Positions 31,770 through 44,935 are shown, numbered from the stretch's first letter. The stretch: DNA of 64,000 nucleotides from Undaria pinnatifida (GCA_012845835.1 JABAKD010000027.1:13624487-13688486); one strand, 5' to 3'. Notes: generated by a model from the letters alone, not told the origin. Translations and numbers: made by a program.

Positions 31770-33360
31770 CAAGGGTGCATATACTGTAGTAGCGTATACA
31801 TTCTGGGGCATACTCCCTGGCATCTAATCGGGTTGTTTTGGTCATACTTGGGTAGGTAACCCGGTATCATACTCGATAAAGTACCCAGGTATGTATCCCT
31901 CGACAAAGTACCCAGGTACCCCCATGGTGTACACCCTAGTAGAAAACGCCTCTGAAAACCGTTTATGTGTTGCGCGTGAATCTAAGGTGGACTATCTCGT
32001 TCAAATACATCAAAAACGTTTATCCTTCTCGACGGAAAAACGTTCATCATACTCCACATACTCCACCTTGAACGAGTGTTATTCGAGCACTGTTGTAATG
32101 TACCAGGCACTATACTGATGGGGTCTCACGCAACATTTTTTGCCAGCCCGGAAGATGTTCGGATACCCTTCTACGCTTGGCCAATCCGCATCAACCGTAG
32201 TTCGCTTGTTGTATTTTGTTGACTGTAGCGGGGGGAGAACATTGCTTGGCATGGTTGCGCCAGACGAGGCGCGGTGGGAGACGGGGCATTCGGTGGAGGG
32301 TGGCGACACTTCAGCGATTCCATGCGCTGTTGCCAGAAAAGTGTGTACGGTGCCATCCGGAAACAACAAGTCCAATTTGCTTTGTCGAGCCACGTTGGCG
32401 CCGGATGATTTAATGTACGAGCTGCACTGCACCGCATCGACCAACTGGCGTTCCTTGCGTAAAACACACCGCAGTACATAATTAGTTCACAAGGTTTTGG
32501 GGGTGTAAATCGATCTTGATAAGAAACACCACAAGGGGTGTTGTCATGACCTTAGTTTTAGGTTTTCCATGTTGTAGCTGTTTCCAAATCAAGGCATAGC
32601 CACACTCCAGTCCGCGGTAACAAATCAGATTCCAACATCGCTGGAGTCGACGCGTAGTACGCACTACGCACAAGTGGGTCCGGTCTTTTCGAAGGTTTTG
32701 AGAGCTTCGTCTCGATTTTTATTGAAAATTGCCACAGAAAGGTTGTTGTAACGCTTGAAACGCTTATATTTGACCCAAGTACCAAAGCTCCCCAAATACG
32801 CTGTTACCCTAATACGATTTAACGTTTGCGATCCAAGGACGCGTCCCCAACATGTACATGTCGGAGCGAAACGAGGGTGAGATTGGAGTGTTTCCCGGCA
32901 TATGTTAAGTAGGCTCGCGAGCCTGGCCTTGCTGACGGTGGTGATAAGCAGTGTTTTGAACTTTCTCCAAACACTGCATTTTTTGCTGAAAGCGTCGAGT
33001 CTCTACATTGAGATACAGATGCAATCGATGACAGACAACCCAGTTGAGAAAGCGTAAGCCGATTTGATGGCTATCTTTTTCAAGTGGAAATTTAAGCGGC
33101 ATCGTGTGGTAGTAGGGTAAGTAATGCTGTACATGGGTCTGGGCAGGTGGTAAGCCGTTTAAAAAGACATGCAAACACGCCCCCACGCCGAGAATGAACG
33201 GAAGCGGTGTAAGTCAAGCTGAGAATGAAGCCTCAGGAACGTTGGGGAAGGGTGGCAGAAAGAACCGTGATAGGCAGCAGATGGCGGGAGGGAAGGAAGG
33301 GAGGGACTGATTTATATACCACCAGGTACTGTATTAGTAGACTAAATCTATATCGATATA
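31770..33360. other. Region without a supported gene
   Basis: Open frames of up to about 120 codons occur on both strands at 32079-32481, overlapping each other. None shows a domain I recognise. Confidence 0.4.
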
Positions 33361-33372
33361 GAACTATATGGA

Positions 33373-33490
33373 GATGAAAGAGGTGTAAGAGAGAGAGATA
33401 CGAGCGGACTCAAGGGTACTAGGGGTGAGTGAGTCGGAGGTGTAAGAGAGAGAGATGCGAGCGGGCTCAAGGGTACTACGTGAGTGAGCC
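33373..33490. repeat. Two tandem ~58-bp repeats
   Basis: Two copies of AGGTGTAAGAGAGAGAGAT, GCGAGCGG and CTCAAGGGTACTA, ending GTGAGTGAG. Confidence 0.85.
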
Positions 33491-33499
33491 GTCTTGGAA

Positions 33500-34830
33500 A
33501 TCGTAATGAGTGAGCCAAACGTTCGCAGTCTGCAATTACCAGAGCATACGGTATGGGGCACATCATCCTTCGCACAGTCTGTCACTGGCGGACCATAAGG
33601 TACGGGCCACATCGAGGCAACCCTACAGGTGTCGCTGCTAAACTAATGTTGGATGATGTCGGTGTTCATGAGTTGTGACGGGCAAAACCAAACACCTTCA
33701 CAGCAGCCGGTATATATTCACACACCAAACATGAACAGAAATGTAATGACCGCTTGATATTCACAATGATAATCAGCGTTCAAATTGGTATACTTCTGTC
33801 CTTCACCACATAGCACGGTAGACCTTGATGTTCCTTGAAGGACCAGTACGGTCTACCAAGACTGGCAGAACAGTATTTGATGGTTCCATAACTGGCCATC
33901 GATGATATTTTCATGTACAGTATATACGTACGAGGCTGATGTAGGTGCAAAACGAACATGGAGGTAAAATTAAATTGAAAAGCGTAACGCCATATGTTGG
34001 GTACGAGCGCAGAAGACATATTCCACGTGCCAGCCTGCATGAAGGGTACGTTTTTCTAAAGCTTCGCGTATACATGACGCGATCACCGAGGGTTTTATAC
34101 GGGGTATTCTTTGTTTTGGCGTTACGAGGTGATGGACGCGTCTTCTCTCACTGGTAACGACTAGGGGGGGGTATGCATCGAAAATACACCCAACAATATG
34201 GTCCGAAGTGTACGGGTAAGCCTTACCTAAGCAAGCTAAATGAGTACGGAGCGCACCTGCCACTCCTTATCATAGGCGACACAGTCGTTTTCGCGGCGCT
34301 CATATGCGGATGGTCTCGCGCTCTCCAACGCCTAACCCGCGGGAACACTCGATTCTGACTGGAATGCCCTCGGACACGCAAACGGGGGATAAGTTGTTAG
34401 TTTCGAATGCACACGGTAGTGAGACGCCCGTCCCGGGCCCGACCTTAATAGAGTTATATCCCCGTACCCGCGCATCTACTTGCCAATACATTTGCTCGTT
34501 TCGTTCCTGACCGCGAGAAGAGAGGTCGGGGGTAACAACTTGTTTGCGTAACTACTCGGGCATGGCCACCAAACAAACAGCCTACCATGGAAAATAATAT
34601 GGAAACCTCCATGGCCTTCTGCAGGTGGAGATACGTGTGCGTTCACATCAGTTATTGTAGTCAGTAGCTTCCCACTCTCGATCGACACAAGATAGAGACC
34701 TACCCCCGCACTTGCTCTGGCCGCCCATACTCTCGATCCCTCCACCGGCGGTCCCTCGCCCGCTCTTTCCCGTCGAAATGACTCGGTGCACGTTTCGAGA
34801 CTCATAATATGATATTTGTTACCTGGATTT
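33500..34830. other. Region without a supported gene
   Basis: Overlapping short open frames only. No domain, exon pattern or element end could be recognised. Confidence 0.4.
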
Positions 34831-34834
34831 TGGC

Positions 34835-35215
34835 AAGGTTCATAACCTGTTGATTGATGCAGATCATAGGCTGTTGATGGGTGAACCTCATATAATTATT
34901 CTGCGTGATACGAGTAGTCACCGCCTGTTGCTTGGTGGCGGTCATCACCTCCTTCTCGCAAAGACCACAACCTGTTCATTGACGAGGCTCATTACCTGTT
35001 GATTGGTGACGCCTAACCTGTTGTTTGCCGAGGCTCATAACCTGCTGCTTACCGAGACTCATTGGCGAGGTTCTTCGCCTGTTTATTGACCAGGCTCATG
35101 ACACAACCTTTTGCTTGGGCAGGTTCATTACACTTTGCTTGAGGAAGCCCATCCCCTATTTATTAGTGAGGCTCCTTACCTGTTGCTTGGTGGGGCTCAT
35201 AGAAGCTAGCTGGTG
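34835..35215. repeat. Minisatellite, ~25-35-bp units (CTGTTGATTG / GAGGCTCATAACC)
   Basis: At least ten imperfect units combine CCTGTTGATTGRTG-like and GAGGCTCATAACC-like words, for example at 34848, 34870, 34927, 34970, 35000, 35028, 35075, 35110 and 35170. Units are strongly diverged. Confidence 0.75.
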
Positions 35216-35219
35216 TAGA

Positions 35220-36640
35220 CCATGCCACAAAATGTTGGCACATGCTCATGCCATGTCCTTGCACTAGCCAATGTTCAGTGGCACTGCCCTTGTATCGTCG
35301 ATCTCATGTGAATCGGTTCCCACGTAACGTATGCGGAGGAATCACTGCCGTAGCATAATCTCCTTGCAGGATGCTGTACCTCACGCTTTGTGGATCGCTC
35401 TGAATCGCCACGGTATCTTAACTGCCCTTGCCATCTCTGGAATGCTGACATCGTCTGGACTCCTGCATACCCTGTGGTTTGCATATGTGTGTATTGGCCA
35501 CCTAAGCGGTTTGTTTATATCATCTTGACATCTTCACAACATAAGTATCTTCTACTGTTCTGTTCGCAGTGCCACCATCTCGACTAACGTAGGGAGGCAC
35601 AGCATCGGCCACTGTCAAGGGTTTACTACAAATGTACCTATGAAAGGTCATGGCCCTCAAGTGTGGCGGGTAGAAAGGTCGATGCGACCTGCTGTCGTCG
35701 CGTGCTGATACGTGCGCGCACATCTTTCTCCGCGGGTGAGCTTTCGTTGGGGTGAGCTCTTTGCTGGAGGTCTACACTGAGTCAACCCCCTTGCTATTAG
35801 GGCACGGGCTGATCACCTGGGTTCACGACTGCACATTCGGTAAGATACTGCCGGGTGTAAATCATTCGGGCGCACAATTTGCAGGCATTGATTTTGGTCT
35901 GCGAATAGAGTTGTGCAAATTTGGTTGCTGGTTCCACATGCAGAGTACCGTCCTTGGTGTTCCGCGTGTGTGTAAACTGACGTCCAAACTGCCTGTGCAT
36001 AGTCAACGCGAGTTGAAGCCTGTCCATCATATCTTCCACGTGCTGAGTGCCGTCTTGGTAGCGTGTATAGGGTGAGGACCTGATTACGAATTTGTATAGG
36101 TTGGGGAGCAATCTTTTGCTGCAGCCTCATACTGAAGTGAATCGACTCATGTCATCGCCTGCGCGTGGATCACGCGAGGTGGAGTCTATCCAAGGTATCT
36201 TCCGTGTGCTGTTTCTGTGCTTGTGTATGCTGAAGATCTGACCATGCCTGTAGCTTTTCTGCTGCAGCCGCGAAGGCTGCATCGAAAGACGTGTAGCAAG
36301 TCTGAGAGGCACGTCTGACCCATGTGCCTGCAGGACGTGGCCCGAATAGGCAACTCCGATGCCACAACACCACAGCTCAGCCACGTGCGGTAGGTCGGAA
36401 CTGTGTCCTCATGGAGCGCAGGAGTCCGGGCGGACACTCGAGAGTATCCGACGGACGTGGGTTGTATGCTTCTGAGCTGTAATCAATCTAGGCCAACATA
36501 TTTGTAGCACTGTAATCCCCCTGCACCGTTGTTTTGCGCGGCGAGCTACATACGTTTAGCACTATTATCTCCCTGCACGGCGGTTTCCGTGTCGAGTCTT
36601 TTAGGTACTCCGGGCACTTCACGCGTGACAAGCCTGTGCG
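35220..36640. other. Region without a supported gene
   Basis: Overlapping open frames on both strands of up to 107 codons, with no recognisable protein similarity. The last part may include the unrecognised 5' end of the copia element. Confidence 0.4.
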
Positions 36641-36695
36641 CCCTGCGCGTAACACCAGCTCGAGTTCTGGGGTCGCGTGGAGACTCGGGTAGATA

Positions 36696-39600
36696 TTGGC
36701 GGAATCGTCAACATCTGGGCTGAACCGCGCGTTGGTCGCCATCGAAACATGCGATAACCAGGCCAATTACCGCGAGTGGGGGTCGAAGGTCCGCCAGGCA
36801 GCCGAATTTTACAAGTCGGAAATGCTCCGGGTGCTCGACGGGGAACTTGCCGTACAGAAGACGGACCCCACGCCGTCAACGCCGTTGCTTGGAACCAAAC
36901 GAACAGCGGCCGTTTCTCCATTATTTTCTTCGCGACCTCAGGGGTCTGCGAATGTTACCGTTAGAGTTCACAAGGAAAAAACTGCCGGTTCCTTGGGCGA
37001 CGGGGCTGCCAAGTGGGAGTCGTTCTACGGTAGCCCCTCCAACTTTTCTTTAATGAAATCGCCTGTTTTGAAACCAGCTTCCGGCCGTATCTCCTGAAAT
37101 ACGGTACGCCTTTGCCTCCCCGACGTCATCGTTCGATAGTCCTTTGAAAACAAGAAAATATGTGAAGGTTCGTTCTTCGTAGCGTCCTTCCTCGTGTTGC
37201 GCAGCCATGAAACGTTCGTTAAAGATTATCACTGGTTTTTGGGAGGGGCGATCGTAGATTCAGTCGTGGACGGCGCTCAAATAACGAGTTGACGGTAACA
37301 CGAAAGAAAACCGACATGCTTGCCAGGAAGAACTCCATAACCAAGAAGATGAAGCCCGACGATGATCCCACCTAATTACTTGGCACAATGGACGAGCTCC
37401 GGCTGCGCCTCACACATGGAGGAGACAATCTACCTCGAGTCCCATGAATATGATCTTCTCCGTGGTCTACCCAAGGAATACCAGTTCATCAGGGACGCAC
37501 ATTTCAGTGAATCCGCGTGCGGACGTGAACAGCTGAAGCGGACGGCCATAATTTTTACATCGAGCCTCAGTCGAGAAAGTCGTCGGCGCCTTCGATCTCG
37601 GGTAGGGGCGCAGCGATGGCGACTGCATCAAGCACCAATCAATGCCAGTATTGCAAAGCCTTCGGACAAATCAAGCGTGACTGCTCTGCGCTTGTGAAGA
37701 AGTGTCGTTCCAGACGAGGGAAGATGAAGAGTAAGAAAGGCGGGGCCGGCGATCCTTCGCCCAAGTGGTGAACTTTCCACAAGACAAAAACGCACAGTGA
37801 CGCCGAGTGCCATAAGCAGAAAGAGCTATATTAATAGTCGCCGGCTGCAAACTTGGCGTTTCTCAAGCCATCTGACCAAGCACGCTTCGCTCCCTTCCAT
37901 CAGGAGTGCTCACCTGCCGCAAGCACCACAACCCGAGTCGTCTACGCCCGGATTATTCTTTAGCACGATGGGTGCTTCCCTCGCCGACGCGGCTGCGCCG
38001 GCTTCCACTTCTGGGACGCCCCCTGCGGAATCCTCCGATAAAAACTGCGTACCTATCTACCTCGAAGACGCGCCAGCAGACACGTCATTTACCTCACGTT
38101 CATGGCTAACTCTGCAGATCTGTCGGATGCAACTTTTAGATCGGACGGACTGTTCATCAGGATGCTGATGGATTGTGGAGCGGGTAATCTCTACGTCGAC
38201 CCGTGCCCCACTCCCGGGCTCCCAGACTATATGATCGACTTCGTAGTTCTAACTGTTCCAAACATGACCGTCGCAGCTGCTCAGCATCTTCTGCAAGGTG
38301 TTGCAACGGGTGCTGTCCACGGCACCGTTACCGACAATGGTGGGCTCAAAAGACGCATCTCCTTTCGCGCTGTTATGGTATCAGGACTAGGCGACAACCT
38401 GTTCTCGGTCACCACCGCGATGAAGAAGGGAGTCGATTCGCTGTTTCACCCTGACGAACCCAGGTTGTTGAAGAAGGGCGGCGTCGTCCTACCGATGCAG
38501 CCGTTGGGGATTGACGAAACGACTGACTGGGCTGTGTTCCAACGATTTGGAGCTTGGGGGCGATGCTGACGGTCTTGTGGGGCCGAGAAACAACGCCGCT
38601 GGTTTTGATTTGCGAGTTGAGTCTGCTTCTCTGTGGTTTGTGGCAACGGCGCCGCAAAAGCATGGACGTGCCGCGGAAGATGCTGTGCAATGACTTCGAG
38701 TACAACGGAGACATTCCGGCCTGTGGTGTTTATCCTGTCGGTAAAAGCAGGCAACAATTACACCCGAAGCAGGCAACCTACGACGCACAGCTTATTTTCG
38801 AGCTAGTCGTTGGTGACACCATGGGTCCCATCATCCGTCAAGCGCTGGATAGTTGCAACTATGGCACCAACGTTTATCAATCAGCGTACGAAGTGGAAGG
38901 AGATATACCTCATCAAGGCGAAACCACAATCGGTCGACTCCCTCGGCCTGTTCATCAAGGCTTTCGTCATTCCTGCCGGACTGCGCTTGGTTCGTCTCAA
39001 GGCGGAAAAGGTACGGAGTTTAGGAGTGCTGTTTTCCGTCAGTACTGTCTTGATATACCAGCATCAAGCTAGATTTTGCTTCTCCCAGTGCTCCTCAACA
39101 AATCAAAGCAAACGAACGGGCAAGGCGAACGCTGGCAGGCATCGTGCGCTGCTCGCTTGCCGATTCGGGTCTTCGTCTGGGCAGAGTTGATGCAGACGGC
39201 TGTCCATCTGAGAAACCGAGCTCCAAACGCGGTATTGGCCAAAGGGACGCCATACAAGGCTCTCCACGGCAAGGATGCCTACCTCGGACACCTTCGGGCG
39301 ATCGGGGCAGGGCGTTCGTGCATGCGGAACCCACACGAAGGAGCTGGAGCACCGCGCTTGGGAAGGACGCCTCATCGGGTACAGTATGGACAGCAAATCG
39401 TTTCAGGTCTAAACCCCGGAGGCGAGGAGTGTACGAGAGCGCAGGAACGTCGTGTTTATCGAGACACCTGCTATCATGCCCCAACCGAACTTGGTGAGTG
39501 GCTACGATGGGGTGGACGACGAGCCAAAGTATATGAGGGGCTACGAGCAGAGTATACTGTATGTATCGTCCATGTGTGTTGGGTCTGAAACATGTACCCC
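36696..39600 (+). pseudogene. Ty1/copia-type retrotransposon, decayed gag-protease-integrase
   Basis: Pieces of one polyprotein lie in order but in shifting frames. A gag N-terminal segment (NYREWGSKVRQAAEFYKSEM) starts near 36770. An UBN2-like gag stretch (YEDLLRGLPKEYQF-like) lies near 37450-37510, and a zinc-knuckle relic CQYCKAFGQIKRDC near 37648. A Cys/His segment THSDAECHKQKEL follows near 37790. The protease region at 38102-38560 has DCGAG where an active enzyme has D-S/T-G. The integrase core end (WAELMQTAVHLRNRAPNAVL, TPYKALHGKDAYLGHLRAIG) lies near 39175-39310. Several frameshifts, stops and a MITE at 37021 disable it. Reverse transcriptase and LTRs are not seen. Confidence 0.8.
37021..37260 (-). 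mobile_element. MITE family B inserted in the copia gag
   Basis: Reverse orientation: CGTTCTACGGTAGCCCCTCC at the left, GGGAGGGGCGATCGTAGATT at the right, with internal landmarks such as GAAATCGCCTGTTTTGAAAC and CGTATCTCCTGAAATACGG. It splits the gag reading of the copia element, so it moved after that element had inserted. Confidence 0.9.
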
Positions 39601-39738
39601 CCCCCCCGAGAAGAACACCGATACTACGATACGAAATTGAAGAGTAAATCTTACTCTAGCAACACATTGGAAGGCGTTTACTTGTGGAGCGCAGCGGCAA
39701 ATTGGCATACTCTACCGTTCAATCTGCTGTAGTGCATA

Positions 39739-39997
39739 GGCTCGCGACTGATTCTGCGATAGCCCCCCCCAATACCAGCCATTTTCTTTGACGAGCGTTT
39801 TAGGGCTGCTCGACGCAAGGAAGGATACTATTGGAAGAAAAGCATTCACATATTTTCTTGTATGCAAAGGTCTATCGATCGATGACATCGGGGTGTCGAG
39901 GGACACGGTATTTCAGGAGATACGACCGGGAGTTGGTTTTGAAACCGGCGATTTCGTAAAAGAAAAGTTGGGGGGGGCTACCGTAGAACGACTCTAA
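39739..39997 (+). mobile_element. MITE family B
   Basis: From GGCTCGCGACTGATTCTGCG through ATAGCCCCCCCCAA to GGGGGGGCTACCGTAGAACG and ACTCTAAG. The extended ends match the pattern at 52532-52794. It lies about 140 bp after the copia remnant, within the same transposon cluster. Confidence 0.9.
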
Positions 39998-39999
39998 GC

Positions 40000-41050
40000 C
40001 CGCAGACAGATCGAGGCACTCCGCATCTCAATTTACTCCTTCCTCGCCTGGCAAGGGATGCAACAACGAAAACGTCTACACAGCAAAACAAAAGTAGGTG
40101 CAAGCCGCACAACCGGTGTGAGTAGCAGAAAGCTACACGGCCACAGCAATTAGAATCAGGCTGCATTTTAATCCTGGCTTGACCGACACGGATTTTCCGT
40201 TGGACGTCCAAGCAGCGCGTGATGACTCGGTCGCCTGTTGCTTCGCGGGTTGCGACCTGGTCGTCGAGTCTTGCCCAGCTTCTGACGTCCAACGTGCTAC
40301 CTGGTGGAGTCCATGGTCACGTCTACCTCATGGAGCCTGTCAGCCACAACTTTTTCAACACCTCTGCCTCCCAGGCTTGGTGAGTTTCGTCTCCTTCGCT
40401 CTTACTGGCTGCTGATTACAACCTACAGTCAGTATAACGCACTTTTTCTTTTTTCGTCCAATGTTTCATCCTCGCACTACTCTCGCGCTCCTTCCCAGAA
40501 GTAACTCAAATCCGGGGTAGCACAACGGGCCCTCCTCCCCCCTCCCCACTAGTGTGCACTTGCTACTCTGCATTAACGCCTTTAACGCGCACTCGTTGTT
40601 TTGTCGCGTTGTTGATATTTCGCTCCTTTGCATCAACTAACTGGCGGAAACAAACCTACAGACTCGTCCGTGTCGTCAATGGGATCATTCATTGTCGTTT
40701 GGCTGCGAACCAACGACCGACCTCATGATACTTGTACTGCTTCAGCCTTACCGCTTGCCCGTTGGGACATCATAGAGCCAACTATTAATAGTGTAGAGTA
40801 CTCAGGCGCTCACCGCAACCGGCACAGACACTGGATGTGTGATGCGTATCCATGTGTCGCATGGCTTGTGACCACTGAGCTTGCTCTTTCCAGGGCAATG
40901 CATTGGCACGGGTACTGCAGGTATGGTACTGGATATCGATCGGTGAAAACACCAGATTAATGTGAAGACCCTCGCATACACAGAATGTGCTACGAGATCG
41001 AGCTAGTTGTGTCGATGGGGAGGGAAGAACGCCATGGCGGTTGGAAAAAT
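40000..41050. other. Region without a supported gene
   Basis: No recognisable domain. The piece TCTTTCCAGGGCAATGCATT then GGCACGGGTACTGCAGGTAT has splice-like borders near 40892-40920 but no supporting neighbours. Confidence 0.4.
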
Positions 41051-41189
41051 CGCGGCACGTAGGTCTAAGGCGGAATTCACGCACTCACAAGCCGCCAACT
41101 TTTTTTCTTCGTCGTGAATACGGAATTCGGTATCCCGTACGACAGCAACCAGGTCTTCCTCCGTCCCTCCACCTCTTCCCCGCCGTGTG

Positions 41190-41340
41190 TGGCACTTGCA
41201 TCAACGCTTATCCGTGCTATTTTGCACCAATCACATCTCCAACTCGCATTGACACGCACACCATATGCCTTGCATGTGATATGGACCCAGATACTCGTTC
41301 CATGATCTGTACAAAAGAGCAGCTGCTTGATGCATACCAG
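41190..41340 (+). other. Possible Cys-rich exon of unknown protein
   Basis: An open frame reads CGTCINAYPCYFAPITSPTR, IDTHTICLACDMDPDTRSMI, CTKEQLLDAYQ and ends at a good donor CCAG/GTATGT at 41340. Cys spacing and the donor make it more exon-like than neighbouring frames. I see no clear acceptor and do not recognise the protein. It lies about 3 kb before gene copy 2 and could be an upstream exon of it, but no counterpart before copy 1 was found. Confidence 0.3.
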
Positions 41341-41899
41341 GTATGTCTTTGGTGCGTTTTCAGCGCCGTTTAATCTGTGCACGTCGTACAAAAGTCGGTA
41401 AAATATGTCCCGCGCGTGTGGACAAAGCCACGGGTTCCATCCTCCAGCCGACGGCGGACTATAATAATACGATAATTAGCTGTGACGGTGCTAGAACGGT
41501 AACATCTCACATAGGGGTCAATCGACGGCAGGAACCTGCAGGGTGTTTTGCGATCACATGTATGTTTCATTTTTTCGTTTTATGTAGTCTAGGATGCATG
41601 TTGTGGATGGAGGAAGCCCCGACCAGTTGCTTGTTTCGCGACAAAAATGGCACATACACAATTGGACACGATCTTACGTGATCAAAGTATTGACAGGAAA
41701 CAGGAAACAATGACAACAACAGCACCAAGTAATGCACATGGACTTTCCTTTTTACGAAATGGAGGGCGTGATAATATCGCCCGTGAGGAAGCATGAAAGC
41801 AGGAGGAGTGCCTTGTTTTATACGACTGGACGGTGTACATCACACCCCCGCTGATAACTTTCGGGGTCCTAAAGAAGCGTTATCACCCGGTGTGGTATG

Positions 41900-42720
41900 C
41901 TCCAGAAGTTGAGTATGATATACATCGTACGGTGGTGACATTGGTGGTTATTGAAGGACCTTGATAAAAAATAATACCTTCGTGGTATTTCTCTAGAGGG
42001 TGTGACGCCAGTCAGTGGCCTTGAAGAGGTGGGCGACTTGACCATGGCCAGGCTGCAACTTACTGTCGTTGTTTTATCACAGTAAATAGCATAATCAAGT
42101 CCGTGCTCACAGGACAGGCTGCAGTCACTCTGGAGCTGAGGAATGCTGAGTATAGGGGGTGCGAGACAACGTGGTGTTCGCCTTTGCCATCGCAGCTTTG
42201 GGCGTATGTGTGTCCGTCTTGTCGACGGTGTACTGTACCATGGTCGTCCCACTCCAGACACATGGTGCGATATGGGCAACGAAGCAATATTATATAATAT
42301 TTATTCTTCGAGGCTCCCCGCATGAGGAGCCACAGTACAGTCTAAGCCCTCCAATAAGAAAGCGATCGATACGAAAAAAAGGGATTCTAACTTTGATCGG
42401 ACTCTAACAAAACTGGTCCTAACATATCATGCCCAGCGTCGAGCGCTTCACTGAATCCTACATGATATAGCTTATGCTCACGGTTGTTCAAGGGGTGGTG
42501 TCACAGTAAGAATCTGAGGCTCACTCCAAATTGAAGTGCCTTGTTGGCGGACCTATACTGTATCTTGTTATACGGCTTAGTTTAGGTAAGCTTTTGGTTA
42601 ACCTTCGGCAAGTGGTCGGACGGACTAATACCCCGCCAATTCCTTAACGCTATAGACTATACTCCACCCAAAAACCTGATTGTGATCAACACATTGAAAA
42701 TTAAACGCATGGGCAACCCT
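41900..42720. other. Region without a supported gene
   Basis: Overlapping short frames on both strands and no domain recognised. Confidence 0.4.
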
Positions 42721-42736
42721 TACAGGCTTAGTAGGT

Positions 42737-42871
42737 GCACAACGGATAACACTATCATAGCACTACTACTGAAGTGTCATGCCTCACAATCAGAATGATG
42801 ATCACAACGGATAACACTATCATAACACTACTGCTGAAGTGTCATGCCTCACAATCAGAATGATGATCCCA
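42737..42871. repeat. Tandem duplication, unit ~68 bp
   Basis: CACAACGGATAACACTATCA then TARCACTACTRCTGAAGTGT then CATGCCTCACAATCAGAATG then ATGAT is present twice with only two or three differences, indicating a recent duplication. Confidence 0.95.
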
Positions 42872-42879
42872 AGATACCA

Positions 42880-44400
42880 CCTGGACCTACATCGACTTGT
42901 TTCGGGTGTCTCGAGTGTGGCACCAGACACCGAGGCGCGGGGGGCGCGCAGGGGCGACTCTCGGCAGTACCGTCTGCCAGACACGCTGCCAGCGACGCGT
43001 GGAGCGAACGGTTATAGCACGTTTTGGCCACAGTGTTTCTGATCGCGGAGGCTCCTCGGCTACAGTAGTCACCATGTACTATCATACTATCATACTATCG
43101 TACTATACCCAATATACTGCTGTGTAGCGTAGGAACACCTTTTTGCGACTTGCAGGGGGCGTGGTATGCGACGTACACGGGTAGCAAATGGGGTGGTTGT
43201 ATAGGGATTGAAAACAATTTATCTCGCCAGTGGTATATACCCCAGGGGTGCGATGCACAACGTTCCGGGTGACATATACACTGTGGTATCATATACGGTG
43301 TAAGTCGTTTCCCGTGCGTGAGGGTTGTTGCCACGTGGTCGTCTTAACGTGGTCGTCGAAATTACATAGATAGCATGTATGTTTTGTGAATGTGATACGC
43401 TATACTTGAGCAACTCGTTGTTGACCCCGTTTTTTACTGCGAAAAATACAAAAACGGTAGTAATATCAACCAGTTTGTCCTAAGCCACCGACCAGCTTGT
43501 CACACGAGCGCGAAAGTTCCAAAGAGTTTTCACAATTAGCTTCGCCGTGGTGGTTCGGCCTTTCATTAAAGATTATTATTATGTTGCATGGAACACGCCT
43601 CAAAACTGGCGAACGAGTAAATAAATTGCGGCTGGCAAACAGAGGCGGGCAGTGGCCCCGAACACCGCCAACACCCCCAACACCCCCAACACGAAGCTTT
43701 CGGGGTTATTTAATGGGGGGAGTTCTCCCACACGCTTGGGGTGCGGTAGATTCTAAGAAGCTTCTGAGATCCTAACGTGCGGAGCTCAATCTCTCGCCCA
43801 AAACATGGCTTCGAAGACATTCGTCCGCGCAACTCGACCAACATTTATATGCGCTACAAGTAGCCCTCAACCAAATATGTAACCGTAGAATTGTCATAAT
43901 ACCTTAACGAATTATTCCACAAATCTTGAAGATCTCAATCAATCGAAAAAGCTTCGGCGGAAAAAGTTCAACCCCTCCCGCACCATAGAGGCTTCACTCC
44001 GCGGCTTCACCTGGGAGGAGGGGGCGTGCGAGCTTCCGTGCGCGGTTGGGTAAGCGCTGATTGCGTGCCTCGATTACCATTTATTTGTCGATTGCGCGAG
44101 CGACTCTGAGTAATGGTGAAGTCGTCCCTCTATAGACTAGTGCGGTAGGGGTGGCTATTTTTGGGTCAAGATAATGTTTCTCACCTTCTCACCTTCTCAC
44201 CTTCTGACCGGTTGAGCTCCTCAAGTGAGTGTGCAACTACCGGTTAGCTTGAAAGCTTCATGATAATGTTTGTTTTAGGACTTTCGCACACAGAAAGATT
44301 AGCCGGGCTGCGCCAGCGAATGCCTACGAAGGCGTCTTTCAAGGTCGGGTGATATATTGAGCTCCTCATGTTAGGAGCTCAGAAAATTCTTAGAAGATCT
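42880..44400. other. Region without a supported gene
   Basis: Contains a short CACCCCCAA-type triplication near 43665-43690 and triple CTTCTCACC near 44185-44205. A stretch at 44260-44400 resembles 28890-29010 (GAGCTCCTCATGTTAGGAGCTC against GAGCTCAACGTTGGAAGCTC). No gene recognised. Confidence 0.4.
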
Positions 44401-44724
44401 GCTTCTCCCTTACCTAGCGTGGGAGAACTCGGTGAGCATGACACTTTATGCTCGAGATGAGCTTAATTCGCTGTGGGTATGGGGCTTCACCAAACAGTAT
44501 CACTTTGCAGACGGCGCGCACTACTGCACCATGGGAAATATAACTTTATGTTCGTTTTTCGTATGGTTTTTCTGGTTCATAATATTGGCCACAGTCAGTA
44601 TCTACGGTGTACAATTAATTGCTGTGCGTACATCGCTTGCTCATCAGTCCGTCGCAAGGATTCGAAGGCATGAACTGCGACCCACTGAAATTGCTGGTTA
44701 TTTTTTAGATACAATTATAATGCA

Positions 44725-44935
44725 CTACAACAGGAATGGGATCGAAGATTTTGTCGTCATCTTAGCAAGCTGTGTGTGATACTCCGATCGCGCGTGTTAC
44801 TGGGTGCATGTTCTCATTAAGGATACAGGTCGGTGACTCCCCTTAGAACAAGCGTGTACCAGGGTCAACAGGGTTATTATGTTAATCAAAATGTGCGCAA
44901 AAACTACAAAACCCTTTTTATTATTGTCTCCCCCA
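44725..44935 (+). mobile_element. MITE family A, diverged
   Basis: Keeps GGGATCGAAGATTTTGTCGT, GTGTGATACTCCGATCGCGC, GACTCCCCTTAGAAC and ACCAGGGTCAACAGGGT. It is the counterpart of 13932-14118 in gene copy 1. Confidence 0.78.

Noticed and set aside
32079..32481. Overlapping 113- and 121-codon frames as a gene
   Set aside because: Both strands are open equally and neither shows a motif, splice signal or recognisable composition.
33348..33612. Ser/Leu/Thr-rich minus-strand frames with repeated segments
   Set aside because: Translation of the 58-bp tandem repeat; no independent support.
38102..38569. 155-codon frame as a free-standing gene
   Set aside because: It is the protease region of the copia remnant, in order with gag upstream and integrase downstream.
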